Numbered from the stretch's first letter, positions 35,511 to 47,903 are shown. The stretch: 64,000 nt of DNA from an uncultured Ignavibacteria bacterium (GCA_913061095.1 CAJXVM010000009.1:124001-188000); one strand, 5' to 3'. Numbers and translations are program-made. Notes: generated from the letters alone by a model not told the origin.

Positions 35511-35855
35511 CCCCGTGTGGATTGGAAATTTCTCCGAAAGATAATGTTCCTCCCGTTGTATTCACAGCACAGGCCGGCAGGATCGATCCTGTATCCCGGT
35601 CTGAAATGCATGTATTTCCCCGGTGATGTAACCAAAGTTCGGATTGCGTGTTACTGATGAAAGGGATGGAATCGCCCGTTCGCCAGCACTGAAATACGTA
35701 TGTCCCCGACATGCGATCACCATGTGGAAAGGCACTGCGCATGATGCGCAGTGCCTTTCCGCGTGAATGTCCGCCTGTTACGCCTTTCTCTATATTGCAG
35801 TATCGGCTCTGTTCACAGCATCTCCGTAATTGCGGTGTCAGCTGTGGTCGCGTGA
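35511..35855. other. Intergenic region containing a long hairpin
   Basis: 345 bp without a supported gene. The only distinctive part is the inverted repeat at 35726-35760. Confidence 0.4.
35726..35760. terminator. Perfect 17-bp inverted repeat
   Basis: GGAAAGGCACTGCGCAT and its exact complement ATGCGCAGTGCCTTTCC are separated by one base, giving a very stable hairpin between two leftward genes. It is about 95 bp beyond the stop codon of the YbaK-like gene and 220 bp before the lipoprotein start. The lack of T-runs leaves its action as a terminator unproven. Confidence 0.5.
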
Positions 35856-36326
35856 TCAGTCGGCATGTACGGAAAACGTGATAACCTTCGGGTCCACCAG
35901 TTTCACGAAGTCCTTGTACGCCATTTTCAGCAGCTCGCGATGTGAACACGCGTTAAAGGCGATTTCGTCGTTCTCCGCCAGACTCCGCGAGACGTACACC
36001 GGCATCCCGTACAGGTTGCCGAACGGCGGCATGGCACCCAGTTCGCAGTCGGGGAAGCGATCCTCGAAATCCTCTTCGTGGGCGAGTGTGACCTTGTCCG
36101 CGCCGAGAGCTCCCTGCAGGAGGTCAAAATCCACAGAGAACGAGGCTGGCACGACGGCCATCGACAGTTGCCCATCGATCCTGACCATCACGGTTTTCGC
36201 AAGGATCCTGCCGGGGATGTGGGCAGACGCCGCCACCTCCTGCGCCGTAAACGCGGGCGAGTGCACGATACTCACATACTTGACTCCCTCACTGTCGAGA
36301 AAATCCTTCAGTTTTTGCTTCGGCAT
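35856..36326 (-). CDS. YbaK/EbsC-family aminoacyl-tRNA deacylase
   Basis: 156 aa. AGGAGGA precedes ATG 36326, and the family domain begins immediately (LKDFLDSEGVKYVSIVHSPA). LAKTVMVRIDGQLSMAVVPA contains the invariant lysine of YbaK-type editing domains. LGAMPPFGNLYGMPVYVSRS is the conserved PxG loop that holds the substrate. Family members hydrolyse mischarged tRNAs, mainly Cys-tRNA(Pro) or Ala-tRNA(Pro). It is cytosolic and a stand-alone editing domain. The exact amino acid specificity is not readable here. Confidence 0.85.
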   Translation of the reverse strand: MPKQKLKDFLDSEGVKYVSIVHSPAFTAQEVAASAHIPGRILAKTVMVRIDGQLSMAVVPASFSVDFDLLQGALGADKVTLAHEEDFEDRFPDCELGAMPPFGNLYGMPVYVSRSLAENDEIAFNACSHRELLKMAYKDFVKLVDPKVITFSVHAD

Positions 36327-36503
36327 GCGGTCCTCCTTCTGAATACACGTTGCCGGCATGCGCCCAATGCCGGTGGGGTGGATATGGGAAATAAGAGCGT
36401 ATGATCTGATCTTACTGAGTTCCCTCTCAAAAGTCAAGAGCGGAACTGCATAGATGAGCCCTGCTTCGTATATTCCTGTTTTCACCTGCAAGGAAACGGC
36501 ATC

Positions 36504-37457
36504 ATGTCCCGCTACTTCACGCATTTCTGGTCCGACGAACTCTGTGACGCGCATTACCGGGCGGGATTCAGCGGTGTGCCGCTGGAATTCACTGCGGGCG
36601 AGGGATTTCTGGGTTCCGGAGTGGAAACAGGCGACCAGGTGTACATCATCAGTGCCTACGACGGCAAGGTGATGCTCGTCGGACGGATGACCGTCGGACG
36701 TATCATCACGTCCTACGGTGAGGCAGTCGCGCTGCTTTCACCGGAGATCGAGGAAGCTCCGGAATACGTGCTTCCTGCTGAAGGGCTGGCCACCGAGCAG
36801 TATTTCACTCGTCCCCTGACGATGGAGGAAACAGGCGACCTGCGTTTTCTTACCACGGATGGCACCGCCAAGCCGCTGAAATTTGCCGATGACGCGGGGG
36901 TCGACGAAAATGCGCTCGGCGGTGTGCGTGAAATCGCACCCGGATCGGCGGTGATTCTCGACCAGGTCATCTCGCAATCCTTCGAAGACACTCCGCCCGA
37001 TGCGTCCGACGGCGATGAGGAAGACGAAATCGACGACAGCGATCTCGCCGCGATCAGCCGCACGTTTGCCGACGAAGATACCAACCGCCGCGCGCGGGAG
37101 GCGGCGTTCGATTACGTGGTCGGCGCGTTCGAGGAAAAGGGTTGGACGGTAATGCGGGTGGACGATCCCGAAGAAGGATATGACCTGCAGTGCACCGCCG
37201 GTGATGATCATCTGCATGTTGTCGTCAAGGGCAACGTGCATAATTCGCTGGAGTTCATGCTGAGTGAACTCGAGTACGCACGTGCCGAGCGGGACGGGCA
37301 CTTCGCGCTCTGCATCGTGACCGAAGCGCTTTCCTCTTCACCCTCCCTCGCTACCTTCAGCGGTGAGGATCTCTATGACCTCTTTGATGCCCGTCCCGTC
37401 CAGTGGGCCTTCCGCTACCGTGATGATGACGACGGACTCGATACCGAGGATTTCTGA
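36504..37457 (+). CDS. Protein of unknown function with DUF3883-like C-terminal domain
   Basis: 317 aa; AAGGAA precedes ATG 36504. The N-terminal half (YFTHFWSDELCDAH, GFLGSGVETGDQVYIISAYD) resembles a beta-barrel/EVE-like ligand domain. An acidic linker (DASDGDEEDEIDDSD) follows. The C-terminal part NRRAREAAFDYVVGAFEEKG, then GYDLQCTAGDDHLHVVVKG, is like DUF3883, a restriction-endonuclease-fold relative; here D-x-Q-C and V-V-K occupy the active-site positions. It ends with TGATG overlap onto the rlmI-like gene, so the two are coupled. Confidence 0.6.
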   Translation: MSRYFTHFWSDELCDAHYRAGFSGVPLEFTAGEGFLGSGVETGDQVYIISAYDGKVMLVGRMTVGRIITSYGEAVALLSPEIEEAPEYVLPAEGLATEQYFTRPLTMEETGDLRFLTTDGTAKPLKFADDAGVDENALGGVREIAPGSAVILDQVISQSFEDTPPDASDGDEEDEIDDSDLAAISRTFADEDTNRRAREAAFDYVVGAFEEKGWTVMRVDDPEEGYDLQCTAGDDHLHVVVKGNVHNSLEFMLSELEYARAERDGHFALCIVTEALSSSPSLATFSGEDLYDLFDARPVQWAFRYRDDDDGLDTEDF

Positions 37458-38644
37458 TGCATCAGATCCGGCTCAGGCGCGGGCGCGCGTCTTCCCTTAT
37501 GCGCCGCCATCCCTGGATATTCTCCGGCGCGGTGCAGCGGGTCGAAAGTGAGCCTCCGTCAGGCGCGACAGTGCGCGTGATCGACGCAGACGGACGCGCA
37601 CTCGGCCATGCCGCGTATTCTCCATCCTCCCAGATCCGCGCGCGCATGTGGACCTTCGATCCCGCCGAAACCGTGGATGCTGCGCTGCTGCAGCGACGCA
37701 TCGCCGCGGCCGGACAGCGTCGTTCGGCCCTTCTTGCTTCCGGTCAAACGACCGCATGCAGGCTGATCGCTTCGGAAGCCGATGGTATTCCCGGCCTTGT
37801 TGTGGATCGCTATGACCGCGTGCTCGTCTGCCAGTTTCTGTCCGCCGGAGCGGAATACTGGCGGGAGACGTTGCTTGATATCCTGCGGGATGCGTTTCCG
37901 GGCACCGTGCTGTTTGAACGCTCCGACAGCGACGCGCGGGTAAAGGAGGGACTCCCATCGCGCACTGGTCCCCTGCACGCTGTCGAACCGCCTGATAGCG
38001 TCACCTTTCTCGAACATGGATTGCACTTCCGCGCCGATATACGATCCGGGCACAAAACAGGGTTTTACCTCGATCAGCGGGAGAATCGCCTCCTGCTCGG
38101 CCAGCACGCGGAGGGTGCGGAAGTACTGAACTGCTTTTCCTACACCGGCGGCTTTGCCGTGCATGCGCTCGCGGGCGGTGCCGCGCATGTCACCGATGTC
38201 GACGTCTCGGCTGATGCGTTGCGGCTCGCGGGGGAGCATGTGCGGGAGAATGGTTTTGATTCCGGGCGCTACGAGCAGCAGGAGAGTGATGTGTTTCACT
38301 TCCTTCGCAGCTGCAGGGATGCGCGCCGGGAGTTCGACGTCATCGTGCTGGATCCGCCGAAATTCGCTGCATCGTCGTCGCAGGTGCGGCGCGCATCACG
38401 CGGCTACAAGGATATCAACCTGCTTGCGATGAAACTGCTCCGTCCGGGCGGACTGCTCTTCACCTTTTCCTGCAGCGCTCACATGACCGAGCCGCTCTTC
38501 AGGAAAATTGTTGCCGATGCTGCCGTCGACGCCGGCCGGGAGGCGCAGGTGCTCTCGCAGCTGTCGCAGTCGGTTGATCATCCGGTCGTGCTGCACATCC
38601 CGGAATCCTGGTATCTGAAAGGCTATCTGTGCAGGATCGGGTAG
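37457..38644 (+). CDS. rlmI: RlmI-like 23S rRNA m5C methyltransferase
   Basis: 395 aa, overlapping the previous gene by one base (TGATG). An N-terminal PUA domain (about residues 3-75) opens LRRGRASSLMRRHPWIFSGA. The central RlmI-like beta domain contains GIPGLVVDRYDRVLVCQF and KTGFYLDQRENR. The Rossmann fold has motif I VLNCFSYTGGFAVHAL and the DPPKFA motif, and TFSCSAHM holds the catalytic cysteine. In E. coli RlmI methylates C1962 of 23S rRNA; the same position is likely here. A terminator hairpin follows at 38653. Confidence 0.85.
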   Translation: MHQIRLRRGRASSLMRRHPWIFSGAVQRVESEPPSGATVRVIDADGRALGHAAYSPSSQIRARMWTFDPAETVDAALLQRRIAAAGQRRSALLASGQTTACRLIASEADGIPGLVVDRYDRVLVCQFLSAGAEYWRETLLDILRDAFPGTVLFERSDSDARVKEGLPSRTGPLHAVEPPDSVTFLEHGLHFRADIRSGHKTGFYLDQRENRLLLGQHAEGAEVLNCFSYTGGFAVHALAGGAAHVTDVDVSADALRLAGEHVRENGFDSGRYEQQESDVFHFLRSCRDARREFDVIVLDPPKFAASSSQVRRASRGYKDINLLAMKLLRPGGLLFTFSCSAHMTEPLFRKIVADAAVDAGREAQVLSQLSQSVDHPVVLHIPESWYLKGYLCRIG

Positions 38645-38652
38645 AAATGAAA

Positions 38653-38678
38653 CAGGGCCGGTCGGAGAACCGGCCCTG
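38653..38678. terminator. Bidirectional terminator hairpin between rlmI and the protease gene
   Basis: CAGGGCCGGT and ACCGGCCCTG form a 10-bp perfect stem around a 6-nt loop, 9 bp after the rlmI stop. The convergent protease gene ends at 38717, so the hairpin probably serves both. Confidence 0.6.
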
Positions 38679-38716
38679 CTTCCAGGAGACGCATGAAGGG
38701 AACAGTGAATGCGCGT

Positions 38717-39856
38717 CTATTTTCCGTCGATCTGCACGTTGAAACGCGTCAGAATGGGATCGATGGGGGAAACGTAGATGTAATTCCCGCTCTTAGCATA
38801 GAGGATGCCCAGGGGATTCGCGTTTGCATCATCCGTAACGACGAGCGCTCCGGAATCCCCACTTTCCGCAAACGACTTATTTTTTCGTTTCGGCTGCACG
38901 ACGATCTGATTTGTGAACAGGGCGGGGCCTGAGGGATAGGGCACAGTCAATGCCATGTTGATGGCACAAATTTCGCCGGTTGTAAGTCCTGTACTGCGAC
39001 CATATTTCTGTACCTCCATGCCGAGTGCCGGGGACTTCGGAGTGGAGGAAGGGATGCCATAGCCATCCTGCGGTGTCGAATTCGAAATGAGCGCTGGTGT
39101 CGTGCTGACCAGTGCTGCGTCCATAATATTCGAACTGCTGCTGCCATATGTGACATACTCCACCGCCGCCAGCTGTCCGATCCGGTCGTTGAGGTTCTGC
39201 CCGCAGCTGACATCCGAACGCCCCGGCTGCAGGATGTGCTCGCCGATGGAGGCGGCGTTGAGACGGGCGAATACGTGATTGCAGGAAAGAACGTAGTAGT
39301 TCTCGCCGTTTTTCACCCGCACGCCAATGGTTCCGGCGCTGCAGTCGTACCAGTTGCTCGTGGATGTCCCGATCGGGACCGGACGCGGGAGCCGCGCGGT
39401 CGTCGAAGGACTTGTGGTATTCGAGGGGGAGGTTTTCTTGTTGTTTGAATTCCCGCCCTTTCCGGTGAGCATGATGCGGCCGCTGACACGCTCGATGACG
39501 GGAACACCTTCGATGCGCTCGGGCAGTCTGCCCATGCCGAGTGATTTCTCGGTGAAAACGACGATTGCCGGTTCACCGTTCTCCGTGAGACCGGTGCCGA
39601 CACCAACCACGCCTTTTTTCTCCAGAAAGCGCTCGAGGTTCCGATTCTGTACTTCCATTGCCCGGCGCACGCCGGGATTATCCTTGCTGAGCGTTCCCGC
39701 CGCCGCGGACTGCGCGGATACAGGCTGCACCGGCGCAAACGCCGCTTCCGGGGCGTTCGGCTGGTCATCGCCGCAGCCTGCCAGGCTGAGCGTGAGCGCA
39801 AGGATCGCGGCGAGATATCCTGCCGCAATGGTCGACGAGCGGTGACTCCGTGTCAT
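38717..39856 (-). CDS. Lipoprotein serine protease, trypsin-like
   Basis: 379 aa. AGGAGGAAGT precedes ATG 39856. A lipoprotein signal (ILALTLSLAGC) is followed by an Ala/Pro-rich segment, a 70-residue region with a VVGVGTGLTENGEPAIVVFT motif, and an Asn/Ser/Thr/Lys-rich linker. The protease domain shows the histidine in YVLSCNHVFARL, a candidate aspartate in SNIMDAALV and the serine in FAESGDSGALVV, the chymotrypsin-like triad in order. The N-terminal GVGTG region is found in related secreted proteases with a chymotrypsin fold. It is membrane-anchored facing the periplasm or surface. Substrate unknown. Confidence 0.8.
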   Translation of the reverse strand: MTRSHRSSTIAAGYLAAILALTLSLAGCGDDQPNAPEAAFAPVQPVSAQSAAAGTLSKDNPGVRRAMEVQNRNLERFLEKKGVVGVGTGLTENGEPAIVVFTEKSLGMGRLPERIEGVPVIERVSGRIMLTGKGGNSNNKKTSPSNTTSPSTTARLPRPVPIGTSTSNWYDCSAGTIGVRVKNGENYYVLSCNHVFARLNAASIGEHILQPGRSDVSCGQNLNDRIGQLAAVEYVTYGSSSSNIMDAALVSTTPALISNSTPQDGYGIPSSTPKSPALGMEVQKYGRSTGLTTGEICAINMALTVPYPSGPALFTNQIVVQPKRKNKSFAESGDSGALVVTDDANANPLGILYAKSGNYIYVSPIDPILTRFNVQIDGK

Positions 39857-40035
39857 ACTTCCTCCTGATACTTCCGTTTTTCTCCAGGATCCCGGTCGTT
39901 CTCCAGCGACCGAAATCTGCAGTGCAATCTAGGAGGTGAACCTTTCGGCAGGCTGAATTTCGGATTACAGAGTCCTTACAGTTGCATGAATACATTGTAA
40001 GGTTACTCCGCGCCGCGATATCCCCGATCTCCGTC

Positions 40036-40064
40036 TTGGGCGGTTTCTCCGGGATGGCTATCTT
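40036..40064 (+). promoter_or_regulatory. Promoter of the GH13-like gene with very short leader
   Basis: TTGGGC (40036-40041), 17 bp and TATCTT (40059-40064) end only 9 bp before ATG 40074, which would make the leader close to zero. Confidence 0.4.
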
Positions 40065-40073
40065 GAACGCCGT

Positions 40074-43426
<3,353 letters not shown>

Positions 43427-43437
43427 GCGGAGCACAC

Positions 43438-43845
43438 ATGGCCAATCTGTTCAACCTGGAAATCGTGACCCCCGAACGCGTCGAATTCAGCGGTGCGGTG
43501 CAGTCCGTGACCTGTCCTGGTGTGCAGGGCAGCTTCCAGGTGCTGCATAATCACGCACCCTTTCTCTCCTCCCTCGACATCGGCGTCGTCAAGGTACTCG
43601 ACGGCGAGGGTGCCGAGCAGCTCTACGCCGTCAGCGGCGGCATATCGCAGGTATTCCACAACGAGATGCGCGTGCTCGCCGACAGCGCTGAGCGCGCCGA
43701 CCGCATCGATCTCGACCGGGCGCGCCGCGCCCGCGAACGCGCCGAGCAGCGGCTTCGCGAACGGGATGAAGCCATCGATCATGAGCGCGCGCGCACATCG
43801 CTGATGCGCGCGATCAACCGCATCAAGCTCGTGGAACAGGAGTAG
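43438..43845 (+). CDS. atpC: F-type ATP synthase subunit epsilon
   Basis: 135 aa, 11 bp after atpD. The beta-sandwich (LFNLEIVTPERVEFSGAVQS, then GSFQVLHNHAPFLSSL) is complete, followed by the two C-terminal helices (LDRARRARERAEQRL) that can inhibit ATP hydrolysis. The paired helices are arginine-rich. A strong rho-independent terminator closes the operon. Confidence 0.95.
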   Translation: MANLFNLEIVTPERVEFSGAVQSVTCPGVQGSFQVLHNHAPFLSSLDIGVVKVLDGEGAEQLYAVSGGISQVFHNEMRVLADSAERADRIDLDRARRARERAEQRLRERDEAIDHERARTSLMRAINRIKLVEQE

Positions 43846-43865
43846 GAATAAAAGTACCGAACTGT

Positions 43866-43900
43866 CCCGCTCCCGCCGTCACGGGAGCGGGTTTTTCTTT
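43866..43900 (+). terminator. Rho-independent terminator of atpDC
   Basis: CCCGCTCCCG and CGGGAGCGGG form a 10-bp perfect stem around a 6-nt loop (43876-43881), followed by TTTTTCTTT. It is the best intrinsic terminator in the window. Confidence 0.9.
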
Positions 43901-43950
43901 GAATGCGCCTTTACGGGGGCGCACATGAACACGAAACAGCAACTGAGCAC

Positions 43951-45036
43951 ATGGAACCCTACGCATTGATCATCGCCGGCGGAGTCGGCGCCCGTTTCTG
44001 GCCGCGAAGCCGCGAGCACACCCCGAAACAGCTGCTCGAGATCATCGGCCATGGAACGATGATTCAGAATACCGTCTACCGTCTCGATCCCATCATTCCG
44101 CGTGAGCGTATCCTCATCGTCACGAATGCGCTGCAGGCGGAGGAAGTGGAGCGACAGCTGCCGCAGATCCCGCCCGAAAACATAATCATCGAGCCCTTCG
44201 GCAGAAACACCGCGCCCGCGATCGGACTCGGAGCGGAAATCCTCAAAAAGCGCGTCGGGGATGCCGTGATGGTCGTCCTTCCCGCCGATCATCTCGTGCA
44301 CGACATCACCGCATTCCAGGAGACACTCAAAAACGCCATCAGCGTTGCGACCGAATCGCGCGGCTTCGTGACTGTCGGCGTCACGCCCACGCGTCCCGAA
44401 ACGGGATACGGCTATATCCAGTATCACCGCAATGACGAGCATCGCGCCTACACCGACGAGGATGCGTACAAGGTTGTGACCTTCGCGGAAAAGCCCAATC
44501 TCGAGACGGCACAGCGTTTTCTCGAAAGCGGCGATTTCGTCTGGAACAGCGGGATGTTCATCTGGCGTGTTTCCACGATTCTCAACGGCATTGCCGACCA
44601 TCTGCCCGAACTCGCCGAAGAACTCGACCGCCTCGAGGAACATATCGACACCGACGGTTTTTCCGAGGCGCTCGAAAATGCGTACGGGGAAATGCGTCCC
44701 ATTTCCGTTGATTACGGTGTCATGGAAAAGGCCGACGACCGCTACGTCATTCCCGCGGATTTCGGATGGAACGATCTCGGGAGCTGGGACGAGGTCGCGC
44801 GCATTTTCCCGAAGGACGAAGACGGGAACGCTATCGAGAAAGAAATGTTTGTTAAGGACGTGCGGAATTGTCATATCTCTTCCGCCAACGGACGCTTCGT
44901 CGCCGCCATCGGCGTCGAGGACCTGATCATCATCGATACGGACGACGCCGTGCTGATCTGTCGCAAGGGGCAGTCGCAGGGCGTCAAGGAAGTCGTTGAT
45001 TTCCTCAGGAAAAAAGGTATGACACAGTACCTGTAG
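43951..45036 (+). CDS. manC: Mannose-1-phosphate guanylyltransferase
   Basis: 361 aa. ATG 43951 was chosen because the nucleotidyltransferase fold starts at once (YALIIAGGVGARFWPRSREH, with the TPKQ lysine). IIEPFGRNTAPAIGLGAE, VLPADHLV and FAEKPNLETAQRFLES-GDFVWNSGMF are hallmarks of GDP-mannose pyrophosphorylase. It makes GDP-mannose from mannose-1-phosphate and GTP for surface polysaccharide and glycan synthesis. It is the single-domain form, with no phosphomannose isomerase fusion. It precedes rlpA but is separated by 48 bp. Confidence 0.92.
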   Translation: MEPYALIIAGGVGARFWPRSREHTPKQLLEIIGHGTMIQNTVYRLDPIIPRERILIVTNALQAEEVERQLPQIPPENIIIEPFGRNTAPAIGLGAEILKKRVGDAVMVVLPADHLVHDITAFQETLKNAISVATESRGFVTVGVTPTRPETGYGYIQYHRNDEHRAYTDEDAYKVVTFAEKPNLETAQRFLESGDFVWNSGMFIWRVSTILNGIADHLPELAEELDRLEEHIDTDGFSEALENAYGEMRPISVDYGVMEKADDRYVIPADFGWNDLGSWDEVARIFPKDEDGNAIEKEMFVKDVRNCHISSANGRFVAAIGVEDLIIIDTDDAVLICRKGQSQGVKEVVDFLRKKGMTQYL

Positions 45037-45084
45037 GAACGCGGCATGAATCATGACGTATGTTCAATAGCATGTATGCCATGA

Positions 45085-45519
45085 ATGAGTATCCCGAAAC
45101 TCGCACATATGCTGCCGGTGGCCATCGCAGTGCTGCTGCTTGCCGGCTGTTCCTCTACCCGCGAAACTGCGGCGGACTGGCATGACATTCGCAATTATCC
45201 CCAGCTCGAGCCCGTGGAGGTCGACGAGGGAATTGCATCCTATTATCACAACAAGTTTCACGGGCGCCTGACCGCCAACGGCGAGCGCTACAACAAGCGC
45301 GAACTCACCGCCGCGCACCGCGATTATCCGTTCGGAACCTATGTCCGCGTGACGTCGCTGAGCAGCGGGAATTCGGTGATCGTGCGTATCAACGACCGGG
45401 GACCGCACATCCGCAACCGCATCATCGACCTGAGCCGCGCGGCGGCAGAGGAGATCGACATGATTCATGACGGATTGGTCCCGGTGCGTGTCGAAGTGCT
45501 CGCCTGGGGAGGCTCCTAG
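45085..45519 (+). CDS. rlpA: RlpA-like lipoprotein (septal ring lytic transglycosylase family)
   Basis: 144 aa. ATG 45085 opens a lipoprotein signal ([12 protein letters not shown]). The double-psi beta-barrel shows [20 protein letters not shown], the [17 protein letters not shown] strand, [20 protein letters not shown] with the conserved aspartate, and a final VRVEVL strand. RlpA proteins cleave or bind denuded glycan strands during cell separation. It is short, with no SPOR domain for septal targeting. It is 28 bp before the next gene, likely an operon with manC and the deacetylase-like gene. Confidence 0.88.
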   Translation: MSIPKLAHMLPVAIAVLLLAGCSSTRETAADWHDIRNYPQLEPVEVDEGIASYYHNKFHGRLTANGERYNKRELTAAHRDYPFGTYVRVTSLSSGNSVIVRINDRGPHIRNRIIDLSRAAAEEIDMIHDGLVPVRVEVLAWGGS

Positions 45520-45547
45520 CACCACTCCCGCAATCCCGGAGGCATTC

Positions 45548-47035
45548 ATGCGGCGGGATCTCCCGGTCTCGTATTCCACCGACGGCGCGTTCGATCTGTC
45601 AGCGCGATACGCCCTTGTCATGCTCGGACTGATCGCGGGTGTGCGCGTGCGTTTTGTGCGCGAGTGCGGTGTTGTGCATTACGGTCCCGCTCCCACTGGC
45701 GACGCCCTGTGGCTGCCCGCCGATCCCGTTGCGCAGCGGGCGCTGCTGTCCCGCACGCGCATGCATCCCACCGCGCATGACGACAGCGCCTGGGGACGGA
45801 ATTTCCTTTCATTGTTTCCTGTCGATTCTCCCGATGCTCCCCTGCAGTCTGACATCGTCGCGGCTGCCTTTTTCTTCTTTTCCCGTCACGAGGAATGGAC
45901 TGCGGAAGAGGGAGATCAGTTCGGGCGTTTCCGCGAGGCAGACAGTCTGTTGGGAATGCGCGGGGAGACGGATCGTCCGGTGACGGCGGAATACGGCGCC
46001 GTGCTGGCGGCAGGACTGCGTGCGCGGGGATATGACGTCCCGCAGGAGGACCGATACGAGGGTCGTGCAGCCGCGGCGGTGATGACGCACGACATCGACT
46101 ATCTCTCCAAATTCACGCCCGGATTGCTTTTCCGCGAAACCGTCAAGAATGCTCTGTTCAACCGCCGGCGCGTGCCGCTTTCCGATCGCCTGCGTCGACT
46201 CGGAGAGTACCTGCGGTTTTTCCGCCGCGAGCGGGATCCCTACGTGTATTCCATTCTCCGCATGCTGGAGATTGAACAGCAGTGCGGCATCACGGCGAGT
46301 TGGCTGTTCAAGGCGGGCGGCAGGGACAAGCGGGATGTCAGTTACCGTCTCAGCGGTGCGCGGGCGCGAATGATTCTCGATCTGCTCTCCGGGCGCGGCC
46401 ACGACATCGGTCTGCATCCGAGCTTCAACGCGCATGACGATCTGCCGATGCTGCGCGGGGAGGCGGAAAAGCTGCGTGCGGCGCTGAAGCACACCCCGGT
46501 ACGGGGGTCGGAGCAGATGCCGGAGTGGACGCCGGTGAGCGTGCGTCAGCATTACCTGCGTTTTCGGTACCCTGTCACCTGGCGCAACCAGGTGGAAGCC
46601 GGATTTAGCGTGGATTCCACGCTGGGATTCGCCGAACGCGAGGGATTTCGGGGCGGTGCGGCGCATCCGTTTCTGCCCTTTGATCTGGAGGCGCACCGCG
46701 TGCTTCCGATCTGGGAAATACCGCTCACCGTCATGGACGGAACGCTGGCGCATTACCGCGGACTCGATCCCGATGCATCCGCCGTGCGGATCGCGCAGCT
46801 CCTCGACATCACGGCAGCGGCGGGAGGCACCGCCGTTCTTCTCTTCCACAATACGGCATTCGACCGGCACGATTTTCCGGGATGGGGCAGGGTGTTCAAA
46901 CAGGCATGCGAATCGATCTCTGATGGGCGTTTTTACACTGGCAGTCTGGCGGATACGGCACAATCCTGGGCGGCCTCAGCCGGCTATGCTTCCCTCAAGG
47001 AGGTCGTGGAGGTCATTAATTCGGAACCTGCTTGA
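45548..47035 (+). CDS. Polysaccharide-deacetylase-like protein with N-terminal extension
   Basis: 495 aa. GGAGG precedes ATG 45548. The first 180 residues form an unassigned domain found in proteins of this type. The NodB-like region holds AVMTHDIDYLS (metal aspartates), HDIGLHPSFNAHDD (metal histidine) and LFHNTAFD near the end. Families of this size are often encoded in capsule and exopolysaccharide loci. There is no signal peptide, so it is probably cytosolic. Its place behind manC and rlpA supports a role in glycan or wall metabolism. The substrate cannot be stated. Confidence 0.75.
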   Translation: MRRDLPVSYSTDGAFDLSARYALVMLGLIAGVRVRFVRECGVVHYGPAPTGDALWLPADPVAQRALLSRTRMHPTAHDDSAWGRNFLSLFPVDSPDAPLQSDIVAAAFFFFSRHEEWTAEEGDQFGRFREADSLLGMRGETDRPVTAEYGAVLAAGLRARGYDVPQEDRYEGRAAAAVMTHDIDYLSKFTPGLLFRETVKNALFNRRRVPLSDRLRRLGEYLRFFRRERDPYVYSILRMLEIEQQCGITASWLFKAGGRDKRDVSYRLSGARARMILDLLSGRGHDIGLHPSFNAHDDLPMLRGEAEKLRAALKHTPVRGSEQMPEWTPVSVRQHYLRFRYPVTWRNQVEAGFSVDSTLGFAEREGFRGGAAHPFLPFDLEAHRVLPIWEIPLTVMDGTLAHYRGLDPDASAVRIAQLLDITAAAGGTAVLLFHNTAFDRHDFPGWGRVFKQACESISDGRFYTGSLADTAQSWAASAGYASLKEVVEVINSEPA

Positions 47036-47320
47036 TTTTCTTGCAATTCCTGTGTGCATCCCGTACATTTTTACCGTCTATCTGACAATAGGGCCTTCTA
47101 TAGATCACATCGCTACAGAAAACGCCGGACGCTGAAACATTTTCGCTCCTTTTCACGTTAAAGGAGATGAGTCCAAAAACTGTCCGGTCACGCGATTGTA
47201 ACCTTTTTTGTTCTCGCGTGTCTTAGCAGATGAGTGACGATCAAAAGGAGAAGAAGTATCGATAGCTGTTGTTAGTGCTTCACAAGTACTTGCTTCATCC
47301 ACATCCTTACAGGAGGCACT

Positions 47321-47566
47321 ATGCATAACGAACTGAAATCCGGCGAGAATCCCCTGCAGGATCTCATTGACGACGATGTGTTTTTCGAGCTGAACAAGCA
47401 CAACCTTTTCAGTGAGAAAGCGATTCGTGACTACAAGATCCGCCGCATGTTCCGCAGCATGCGCAAGGACATGAGTGCCGGAGATGCCATAGACAAGATC
47501 CGCGAGATGTATCCCTATCTGCAGTTTGATACGGTCCGCAAGATTGTCTATCAGATCAACAAGTGA
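47321..47566 (+). CDS. Small conserved helical protein
   Basis: 81 aa; AGGAGG stands just before ATG 47321. The sequence is helical and charged (DYKIRRMFRSMRKDM, then DAIDKIREMYPYLQFDTVRKIVYQ). The last 30 residues look like a helix-turn-helix of the kind found in small DNA- or ribosome-associated proteins. It is soluble and followed by its own terminator. Function unknown; it sits just before the tRNA gene. Confidence 0.7.
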   Translation: MHNELKSGENPLQDLIDDDVFFELNKHNLFSEKAIRDYKIRRMFRSMRKDMSAGDAIDKIREMYPYLQFDTVRKIVYQINK

Positions 47567-47587
47567 TAACCGTCAATGACGATACAG

Positions 47588-47619
47588 ACCCCGTCCCGCC
47601 CAGCGGTACGGGGTTTTTT
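47588..47619 (+). terminator. Rho-independent terminator
   Basis: ACCCCGT and ACGGGGT enclose a 13-nt loop, followed by TTTTTT, 21 bp after the stop of the 81-aa gene. Confidence 0.75.
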
Positions 47620-47665
47620 GTTCATCTTGCGTTTCGGGGGTGACCCTCGTATTTTACTGGTCTTC

Positions 47666-47748
47666 GGAGGGTTAGCATAATTGGTAATGCAGCAGTCTTG
47701 AAAACTGCCGTCCGCAAGGACTTGTGGGTTCGAGTCCCTCACCCTCCG
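47666..47748 (+). tRNA. tRNA-Ser(UGA)
   Basis: Acceptor strands GGAGGGT (47666-47672) and ACCCTCC (47741-47747) pair fully; the discriminator is G. The D arm is AGCATAATTGGTAATGC. The anticodon stem GCAGT/ACTGC holds loop CTTGAAA, giving anticodon TGA. A variable arm with stem GTCC/GGAC (GCAA loop) marks a class II tRNA. The T arm is GTGGG TTCGAGT CCCTC. CCA is not encoded. The 3' end faces an integrase gene, so it is the probable attachment site. Confidence 0.93.
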
Positions 47749-47761
47749 CTTGCCATACGAG

Positions 47762-47795
47762 ACAGCCCGGAATCACTGATTTCGGGCTGTTTTCG
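47762..47795 (+). terminator. Terminator after the tRNA
   Basis: ACAGCCCGGAA and TTTCGGGCTGT pair (one G-T) around TCACTGA, followed by TTTCG, 14 bp past the tRNA. Confidence 0.65.
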
Positions 47796-47813
47796 TTAAT
47801 TCCAATCCTCCTG

Positions 47814-47858
47814 ATCCACCTGAATCCACTGGTTTTTACTGGATGGTGGATTTTTTTT
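47814..47858 (+). terminator. Second hairpin with T-run near the junction
   Basis: ATCCACC/GGTGGAT plus an inner ATCCA/TGGAT stem, with a three-base bulge, is followed by eight T. It separates the tRNA unit from the integrative element. Confidence 0.6.
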
Positions 47859-47873
47859 GGATGTTTTTCGAGG

Positions 47874-47903
47874 GAAAGAAAAGCCCCGGCGGTGACCCGG
47901 GGC
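47874..47903 (-). terminator. Terminator of the integrase operon
   Basis: GCCCCGG/CCGGGGC stem (47883-47889 and 47897-47903). On the minus strand it is followed by TTTTCTTT. It lies 7 bp beyond the integrase stop. Confidence 0.7.

Noticed and set aside
47666-47748. Selenocysteine tRNA
   Set aside because: The anticodon is TGA (Ser, reading UCA), not TCA, and the acceptor/T arms have ordinary serine-tRNA lengths.
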